Below, piece after piece: positions 5,100 to 10,131 of a DNA stretch of 10,131 bases. Origin of the DNA: Candidatus Methanophagales archaeon (lineage in GTDB: Archaea > Halobacteriota > Syntropharchaeia > Alkanophagales > Methanospirareceae). The notes below the pieces were generated by a model. That model did not search any database and was not told the origin of the DNA. It saw nothing but the letters and a program-made list of their open reading frames with translations. Numbering within the stretch: position 1 is the first letter of the stretch; every line of letters begins with the position of its first letter. The stretch is taken from the NCBI GenBank assembly GCA_030621535.1, contig JAUXHM010000027.1:1-10131 (forward strand), in the 5' to 3' direction. The translations under genes and the position numbers were made by a program.

Positions 5100-6128
5100 A
5101 TGAAGAGAGATAAGAATTACGATTTGATTGTCGTTGGTGCGGGACCCGCGGGAATGACGGCAGGGATGTACGGCGCGAGGAGCGGACTAAAGGCATTAGT
5201 GATTGAGAAAGGAATAAGCGGCGGATTATCCAATGAGGCGCCGGAGATAGAGAATTATCCGGGATTCATGCGTGTGGGTGGCATGGAATTGGCAGAAAAG
5301 ATGAAAGAGCAGGCGTCTGAATATGTGGAGATAAAAGAGCTGGAAAAGGTAAAAACAATAGAAACGAGAGGAAAAGAAAACGGGGAAAATGTGCTGGTCG
5401 TTACGGAAAAAGGCTCTTATGTCACAAAAACGGCGATAATAAGCACGGGAACCAAACACCGGAAACTGGGTGCCATAGGTGAAGACGAATTTTTAGGGAG
5501 GGGGATATCCTATTGTGCTACCTGTGATGGTTTTTTCTTTAGAGATAAGCCTGTAATAGTGGTAGGTGGAGGGGACTCAGCCGTTAGAGAAGCTTTATAT
5601 CTGAAAAATATCGGCTGTGTGGTAACGCTGATTCATAGAAGAGATAAGCTCCGGGCGGAACCGTATTTACAAAACAAGTTGGAAGAGGCCGGTGTGCCTG
5701 TCTTGTGGAATTCTGTGGTGAACGAGATAAAAGGGGATAAAGCCGTGAGGAGCGTTGTTAAATATGATAAAAAGAAAGAGATTGAAAATGAGCTCCCCAT
5801 AGAAGGTGTGTTTATATCCGTCGGCGAAGAGCCGGTAAATGATTTGGCAGCACAAATAGGAATCAAATGCGATAAAAACGGCTACATAATCGCGGATAAA
5901 AACCAGAGGACGAACATCGAAAGAGCATATGCAGCGGGAGATATAACAGGTGGCGTGAGACAGGTGGTGGTTGCGTGTGCAGAAGGCGCTATCGCTGCTA
6001 CCTCGGCATATAACGATTTGCTGGAAACAAATCAAAGAGATTTACCGCTGGATGAGCGACCACGAGAAAGATTAGCGAAGTATGGTGCAGAAGCACTTGG
6101 GGAGGAGAAGGTGAAGATAAATGGATAA
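5100..6128 (+). CDS. trxB: Thioredoxin reductase (NADPH-dependent type)
   Basis: A cytoplasmic flavoenzyme of 342 residues that reduces thioredoxin-like proteins. The FAD-binding GAGPAG is at 13-18, and SNEAPEIENYPG at 44-55 is typical of the family. The redox-active CATC (Cys139, Cys142) is followed by DG and lies just before the second nucleotide site GGGDSA (156-161). HRRDKLRA (179-186) carries the basic residues that usually mark NADPH use. The FAD-closing YAAGDITGG is at 277-285. The protein has an extra charged tail of about 30 residues after the usual end near ATSAYNDLL. The ATG at 5100 is preferred because the TATA box sits at 5074-5082; the longer frame from 5037 would place that box inside the gene. 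The 3' end overlaps the next gene by 8 bp. Confidence 0.93.
   Translation: MKRDKNYDLIVVGAGPAGMTAGMYGARSGLKALVIEKGISGGLSNEAPEIENYPGFMRVGGMELAEKMKEQASEYVEIKELEKVKTIETRGKENGENVLVVTEKGSYVTKTAIISTGTKHRKLGAIGEDEFLGRGISYCATCDGFFFRDKPVIVVGGGDSAVREALYLKNIGCVVTLIHRRDKLRAEPYLQNKLEEAGVPVLWNSVVNEIKGDKAVRSVVKYDKKKEIENELPIEGVFISVGEEPVNDLAAQIGIKCDKNGYIIADKNQRTNIERAYAAGDITGGVRQVVVACAEGAIAATSAYNDLLETNQRDLPLDERPRERLAKYGAEALGEEKVKING
6101..6114 (+). promoter_or_regulatory. Shine-Dalgarno-like site inside the end of trxB
   Basis: GGAGG (6101-6105) and GGTGA (6110-6114) precede the ATG at 6121; the second has the better 6-nt spacing. This is the clearest ribosome-binding site in the window and decides the start of the overlapping membrane-protein gene. 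Confidence 0.6.
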
Positions 6129-7005
6129 GAGAGTTATCGGATTTGTATGTCTCTCAATAGCAATATTGGTTATACTATCTGCTATTGACTTGATTTACAA
6201 TTTAGGATATTACGCAAATGCATTGTCTACCTTAGTGATAGCAATAGCCACGGTAATTTATGCAACTTTAACTTATTTACTATTGCAAGAACAGCAGAGA
6301 GAGAAAGAGAAGCCACGCATTCAAGAAATCTCTGAATTTGTGATTCATCCTCTGGTTAAAGGATTGGAGAGCCATAAAAGTTACTTGGAGAAGGGAGATT
6401 TTGGATGGGAAGAAATAGGAGGTGTTAAATATGTTACACATATTACCAAGCTTATGTATACATTTGAGGGCATAGATGAGCTTATCTATGATGACTTTAA
6501 GGAGGTTTATCCAAAAGTCGGTGATAAAATAGAAGAGCATGATAAAGAGGTGGAAAAGTTAAAAGAGAGCTTGAAAGAGTTTGCAGAAAAAATTATATCA
6601 CTGCAGGATTTCAAAAACAAGGTTTCAGAGAGTTTTGAAGGATATTGGAAGAGCGAAAAAACTGAGAAAGCAAGTCTTTTTGAACCAACCGACAAAAATT
6701 TTGGATACATTTCAGAGCTAATTGTTAATAATAAGCAAGAGTTAAACAAGCGCGATACCTATCATAAATTCTGGAGTTTATACGGAAAGGAGTTCCTCAG
6801 TTTCAGAGAAAGAAAAGAGATCAAAGAGTGCAAAGCTGAGGTTGAAAGAAGACGCAAAAATTTGCTTGAACGTGAAGGGAGTATTTTTAAAGATTTAAGG
6901 GACATTTTGAAGAGATTTAGAAAAGAATATGGGATCATTTATAAAGAGATGATAGAAGCTGAAGAGAGGGAAAGAGAAGAAAAATTAGGGTTGGGGAAAA
7001 TATAA
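6121..7005 (+). CDS. Hypothetical membrane protein with two TM helices and a charged coiled-coil region
   Basis: I do not recognise a family for this 294-residue protein. Two hydrophobic segments lie at about 5-27 and 33-55. The second is followed at once by a charged QEQQREKEKPR stretch, so the rest probably lies in the cytoplasm. Residues 130-165 and 225-290 are rich in Lys and Glu and look helical or coiled-coil; the middle holds GWEEIGGVKYVTHITK (95-110). The ATG at 6121 overlaps trxB by 8 bp and has GGTGA at 6110-6114, six bases upstream, so translation is probably coupled. rnhB follows 10 bp after the stop. By eye the gene is more AT-rich than its neighbours, which may mean it was acquired. 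There is one Cys near the N-terminus and one at about 237, so no CxxC thioredoxin-like target is apparent. Confidence 0.75.
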   Translation: MDKRVIGFVCLSIAILVILSAIDLIYNLGYYANALSTLVIAIATVIYATLTYLLLQEQQREKEKPRIQEISEFVIHPLVKGLESHKSYLEKGDFGWEEIGGVKYVTHITKLMYTFEGIDELIYDDFKEVYPKVGDKIEEHDKEVEKLKESLKEFAEKIISLQDFKNKVSESFEGYWKSEKTEKASLFEPTDKNFGYISELIVNNKQELNKRDTYHKFWSLYGKEFLSFRERKEIKECKAEVERRRKNLLEREGSIFKDLRDILKRFRKEYGIIYKEMIEAEEREREEKLGLGKI

Positions 7006-7015
7006 GTAGTAAAAA

Positions 7016-7651
7016 ATGGAACTAAGGGAGATAGGGATTGACGAAGCGGGAAAGGGGCCTGTAGTAGGGTCTATGTTTGTTGCGGGCGTATTGAATTTTG
7101 AGGGGTTGGAAACGCTGGGCGTAAAGGATTCGAAGCAACTGAGTCCTTCAAAGCGGGAATATCTGGCGGAACGTATAGAAGCCTCAACTGAGGTTTATGT
7201 CCTTGAATTCACGGCAAACGAGATAGACGAGGGTAGAAAAAGGCATACGTTAAATGTAATTATGGTTGAACTTTTTTCTGCTGTACTTATACATTTCCAG
7301 CCTGATAGGGCGTTCGTTGACGCAGCAGACGTCAATCCAGATAGATTCGCAGTGAATCTTAAATCGGGCTACGAGAAGGAAATGAGCGGTGGAAGGAAAA
7401 GGGAAATAGAAATAATTTCCGAGTTTAAAGCAGACGTACGTTATCCGGTGGTTAGTGCAGCGTCAATAATTGCAAAAGTGCATCGGGATAGGTCAATAAG
7501 GCAGCTTGAAGCGGAAATAGGGATGGAGATAGGCAGTGGATACCCCGCAGACCCGAAAACCATTCGATTCCTGAACGAATTGGTAAAAGAAAAAGCGGAA
7601 CTTCCTGCTTACGTGAGACATTCATGGAAAACAGTCAAAAGATTACGATAG
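7016..7651 (+). CDS. rnhB: Ribonuclease HII
   Basis: RNase HII cuts the RNA strand of RNA/DNA hybrids and removes single ribonucleotides from DNA. The 211 residues match the archaeal family length. The first catalytic pair is in GIDEAGKGPVVGSM (Asp9, Glu10), with GKG in the place of the GRG loop that recognises the RNA-DNA junction. DSKQLSP is at 38-44. The other acids are probably Asp102 (FVDAAD) and Asp140 (KADVRYPVVSAASIIAKVHRD). GSGYPADPKT (173-182) is the conserved C-terminal block. The start is the ATG at 7016, 10 bp after the membrane-protein gene, with no clear Shine-Dalgarno. It is the last gene of the trxB row. Confidence 0.95.
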   Translation: MELREIGIDEAGKGPVVGSMFVAGVLNFEGLETLGVKDSKQLSPSKREYLAERIEASTEVYVLEFTANEIDEGRKRHTLNVIMVELFSAVLIHFQPDRAFVDAADVNPDRFAVNLKSGYEKEMSGGRKREIEIISEFKADVRYPVVSAASIIAKVHRDRSIRQLEAEIGMEIGSGYPADPKTIRFLNELVKEKAELPAYVRHSWKTVKRLR

Positions 7652-7811
7652 TCATTCCAGTAACAAATTGCAAATAATGAACCACGAGATTTCACGAGAT
7701 TAACCCCCACACTTTTTCTTTTTTACAAAAAACCCTTTTGCAAGCAAAAGCCTTTACGGAAAATTCGCTTCGCAGAAAACCTGTGCTAAAAGAAAAACTA
7801 AGAGAAGGTTT
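7652..7811. repeat. Repeat-rich spacer after rnhB
   Basis: No gene is seen. The stretch holds a direct repeat of CACGAGATT (7683-7691 and 7693-7701), a T-rich tract at 7712-7724 that could terminate rnhB, and a 7-bp palindrome CTTTTGC-aa-GCAAAAG (7735-7750). The 10-mer TTTCACGAGA also occurs at 2792-2801. This looks like the short dispersed repeats common in intergenic DNA of such genomes. Confidence 0.55.
7711..7727 (+). terminator. Oligo-T tract, possible rnhB terminator
   Basis: A pyrimidine tract with runs of five and six T, about 60 bases after the rnhB stop. Archaeal RNA polymerase often stops at such tracts. No long GC hairpin precedes it. Confidence 0.35.
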
Positions 7812-8665
7812 TTAGTCAAGGTTTTCACCGAAGGTAAAAAAGTTGTTGGTAAAGCTTTTCTTTTGTTGAAACTCGTATGCCTCTGAGAAAACTTCTTGCC
7901 ATTTTGCTAAAGAGACACTCAATAATATTGAGCCATGCGTTGGCGTGAATACAAAAGAGAAGCGGTTTGGCACCGTTAATAGATATTCCTTGGTCTCTTT
8001 GGAGGTATGCGCTGAATGGTTATCGAGCGTTATTACAAGTTTCATCTCAGGTGGAAAGGCGCTATCCAAATATTTGAGATATTCGATGAATTCCTTGCTG
8101 CGGTGTCGGTCAAAGACTCTTACATAGAGCTCTCCCGTGAGCAAATCAATGCTCGCCAGTAGAGAGAGCGTTCAATATATCCCGAGATTTTATGGGTTTT
8201 GATCATGCTTTTACTCAATATCTTTGAGACGGTCCCTCCAGAAAGTCGGGATAACTCTGGGAAGCATTGTTCGGTACAATTCTCTCGTATATGTCTCGTC
8301 AAAGCCCGATTTGTCCAGAGTTCGGAGGCGTAACCATAATCTTTTGGTTTTGAGCACGCTAAGGAGATTATCCACGCTCGTGCCTCGGACGAAATACTCC
8401 TTGGCCTTCCTTTCCGGTGATGGTCCTCTAATGCTACTTTAACACCAAATGCGAGCGCTTTATCAATCGTTCTCCCTACCTTCTGGCGGTTCGTGCCAAG
8501 ATTCCGCGCGATGGCAGAGGTTGTATCACCCTTATAATATCCAAGAATCATCTTAGCACGCTCAATGGTCCTGAGTGGCATAGTCCTGGATCGGCTGGCA
8601 GATCCCAAAATCTTAAGCTCCTCTTCGCTCAACTTTAATTTTGGCTTCTTGCTAACGAATGGCAT
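7812..8665 (-). pseudogene. Decayed IS630-family transposase
   Basis: Three minus-strand pieces add up to a broken IS630-type DDE transposase. The first (8665 down to about 8165) has the N-terminal helix-turn-helix part: ERAKMILGYYKGDTTSAIAR, EDHHRKGRPRSISSEARAWI, and ends near KTHKISGYIER. The second, in another frame, reads LSLLASIDLLTGELYVRVFD, then LDNHSAHTSKE with the second catalytic Asp, then FTPTHGS. The third, again shifted, reads WLNIIECLFSKMARSFLRGI with the catalytic Glu, and stops soon after. The family's DEK segment with the first catalytic Asp, normally between the first two pieces, is absent. An intact protein would be about 340-360 residues, so this copy cannot be active. The 3' end near 7812 may also be ragged, and no terminal inverted repeats could be recognised. 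Confidence 0.88.
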
Positions 8666-8700
8666 AAAATCAGGTATGGAACCGCCCCCTATATAAATGT
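7812..8700 (-). mobile_element. IS630-family insertion sequence remnant
   Basis: The extent is approximate: it covers the transposase pieces and the upstream promoter-like ATTTATATAG (minus strand, about 8691-8700). Ends and the expected TA target duplication are not evident. It lies between the 3' ends of rnhB and the beta-helix gene, and the latter's frame runs into it, which suggests insertion into or deletion next to that gene. Confidence 0.6.
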
Positions 8701-9726
8701 TGCCGTATTATTTTGGAAACGTTGCACTAGTTGATTTGCTCCAACATAATTTCCCTCTATCCGAGTATAAGAGGAGCTTCGAAGCATTATACCAAGCTCG
8801 TTGAAACTGGCGTTGTTATTAAACAGTTTGTTATTATTAGCCATCACGCAAATACCAATCCCAATCCCAGCCTCTCCAGATCCTGTTGTGTGATATATTT
8901 CATTGTTTGCTATGGTGTTATTATCCGCTGGTCTGCCACCATAAGATATTACAAAAATACTGTAAGCGTGCGCATTTGTTTGTAGTGCTGTTGTATTTAA
9001 AATAGTATTGTTATCCACCAAATTATTGCTAGAAGCCATTATTTCAATACCGACACCCATGGCATCCACAGGTGCATACGGGGTTTCAATGGTTGTTGTG
9101 TTGAAAATCGTATTATTTATAACACTGTTGAAATTGGATTGCCATAGGGAAATGCCCCAGTTAGCGTTGCTAACTTCGTTGTTCGTTACAGTATTCAAGT
9201 TAGAATTCACCAAGACTATTCCCACTCCACAATTAGAGATAGAATTGTTATCCATCACACTGTTGTGTGTTGAGTTTAGATAAGTTCCTATCGTATTATT
9301 GTTGCAAATATTATCTGAGATGTCGCAGTGTTCCACACCTGCAAGATAAATTCCAGAGGTGTAATCTTCCGCTGCTGCATTCTCAATCGTGAATCCACTC
9401 AGATTTACGTGATTTGCCGTAATCTCAAATACATGGTCATCCGGGATTGCAGCTTGAACAATCGTTGACGCAGATCCGTTCTCGGAGAAAATTGTCAATC
9501 GCTTGTACACATTTATGTTTTCGGTGTATATCCCATCCCTCACTATAATGGTGTCGCCCGAGTTTGCTGCATTCACCGCTGTCCGGATTGACTCCTCGGG
9601 ATTAACATAAATCGTATCAGCGGAAGCGCATCCAACACTTATGAATGCCAGCGTTGCGAAAAGAAGAGCGCATATTAATACCTTTTCCTTTCGCTCTCCA
9701 AGTTTCCCCCTTCTTTCGCTTTTCAT
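8689..9726 (-). CDS. NosD-like secreted right-handed beta-helix protein, probably truncated
   Basis: The 345-residue frame begins with a basic region (MKSERRGKLGERKEK) and a hydrophobic core (about 16-32), then SVGCASADT, so it is probably exported. From ADTIYVNPEESIRTAVNAA onward it has the classic start of NosD/CASH-domain beta-helix proteins: GDTIIVRDGIYTENINV, then repeated strands such as NLSGFTIENA, HNSVMDNNSISNCGVGI, NTVTNNEVSNANWGI and NNLVDNNTILNTTA. Asn ladders are obvious. Such archaeal proteins are usually surface proteins, often several hundred residues longer with further domains or a membrane anchor. Here the frame ends at a TAG (8689-8691) 23 bp from the transposase start, in the middle of a coil, with no C-terminal domain or anchor. 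A purine-rich AAGGGA precedes the ATG. The ligand is unknown; a copper role should not be assumed. Confidence 0.8.
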   Translation of the reverse strand: MKSERRGKLGERKEKVLICALLFATLAFISVGCASADTIYVNPEESIRTAVNAANSGDTIIVRDGIYTENINVYKRLTIFSENGSASTIVQAAIPDDHVFEITANHVNLSGFTIENAAAEDYTSGIYLAGVEHCDISDNICNNNTIGTYLNSTHNSVMDNNSISNCGVGIVLVNSNLNTVTNNEVSNANWGISLWQSNFNSVINNTIFNTTTIETPYAPVDAMGVGIEIMASSNNLVDNNTILNTTALQTNAHAYSIFVISYGGRPADNNTIANNEIYHTTGSGEAGIGIGICVMANNNKLFNNNASFNELGIMLRSSSYTRIEGNYVGANQLVQRFQNNTATFI

Positions 9727-9753
9727 TTTTCCCTTTACGGTTTACTTCTCAAA

Positions 9754-9762
9754 CTTTTAAAG
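9754..9762 (-). promoter_or_regulatory. TATA-like box for the beta-helix gene
   Basis: CTTTAAAAG on the minus strand lies 28-36 bases upstream of the ATG at 9726, which would give a very short leader. It is embedded in another T/A-rich stretch, so this is only a pattern match. Confidence 0.3.
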
Positions 9763-9892
9763 AAAAAGGTCAATCAAAAACATACAAATCCTCAAGTCCT
9801 CATAAACTTTTCGATTCTTTCTTCTACTTATACACACGCAATCATTTTAATATGGCTATTTTAATTGAAATAAAATAGAACCCAAAAGCCAA

Positions 9893-10131
9893 ATGAGCCA
9901 AAACACAACCACAAAAGTAAAAATCTGTGGCAATACTAATGTTGAGGATGCCCTAATAGCTGCAGAAGCAGGTGCAGACGCTATCGGCGTGATAAATGTC
10001 GCTGATACGAATAGATATATAGATTTAGAAGACGCGAAGGCGATACTCGATGCATTGCCTGTTTTTGTGTCAAAAGTCGTGGTTGTCACGTTGGATAACA
10101 TCTCAACCGGAGCTGCGCAAGATAAAATAAA
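9893..10131 (+). CDS. trpF: Phosphoribosylanthranilate isomerase (TrpF)-like protein, 3'-partial
   Basis: Open from the ATG at 9893 to the window edge (79 full codons). The first strand and loop read KVKICGNTNVEDALIAAEAG, matching the TrpF motif KICG-TN-EDA with the catalytic Cys12, followed by GADAIGVIN. TrpF isomerises phosphoribosylanthranilate in tryptophan synthesis on a TIM barrel. The usual SPR motif after the second strand is replaced by ADTNRYID, keeping the Arg. The catalytic Asp and the phosphate-binding C-terminal half lie outside the window. Transcription is divergent from the beta-helix gene; the 166-bp gap is AT-rich with TATA-like stretches. No other trp gene is in view. Confidence 0.8.
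   Translation, partial: MSQNTTTKVKICGNTNVEDALIAAEAGADAIGVINVADTNRYIDLEDAKAILDALPVFVSKVVVVTLDNISTGAAQDKI

Noticed and set aside
7652..7811. Left terminal inverted repeat of the IS630 element
   Set aside because: No stretch here matches the sequence at 8680-8705 in reverse complement, so I could not define the element ends.

Overview
The window reads as a piece of an archaeal chromosome. It carries genes found only in archaea and eukaryotes (ribosomal proteins L39e and L31e, initiation factor aIF6, the large subunit of the archaeal/eukaryotic-type primase). Its tRNA genes lack an encoded CCA, and TATA-like boxes lie 20-35 bp upstream of starts. The gene set and the large share of short dispersed repeats would fit an uncultured methanogen- or ANME-like euryarchaeon, but that placement is an inference.

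Layout. 1-1053 (-) is a methionine-synthase-like zinc methyltransferase running off the left edge. 1119-2258 (-) is primase large subunit PriL, and 2318-2677 (-) is a QueD/6-pyruvoyl-tetrahydropterin-synthase-family enzyme whose presumed leader holds a row of four small hairpins. Divergent from these, 2949-4133 (+) is the L39e-L31e-aIF6 translation cluster. 4246-5023 is a tRNA islet: Gly(TCC) on -, Leu(CAG) on +, Val(GAC) on -. Its spacers contain a foldable inverted-repeat element and a 54-codon ORF of unknown nature.

5100-7651 (+) is a compact gene row: thioredoxin reductase, an unrecognised two-helix membrane protein with a long charged cytoplasmic part that overlaps the reductase by 8 bp, and RNase HII 10 bp later. 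From about 7652 to 8690 the sequence is accessory: a repeat-rich spacer, then a decayed IS630-family transposase (-) with an internal deletion and a frameshift. Abutting it is a secreted NosD-like beta-helix protein (8689-9726, -) that appears cut short at its C-terminus. The window ends inside a trpF-like gene (9893 onward, +).

No clearly new multi-gene system is visible. The most interesting leads are the unknown membrane protein coupled to thioredoxin reductase, a dispersed repeat that supplies the C-terminal tail of PriL, the hairpin row upstream of queD, the possible structured RNA between tRNA genes, and the readable decay path of the IS630 copy.
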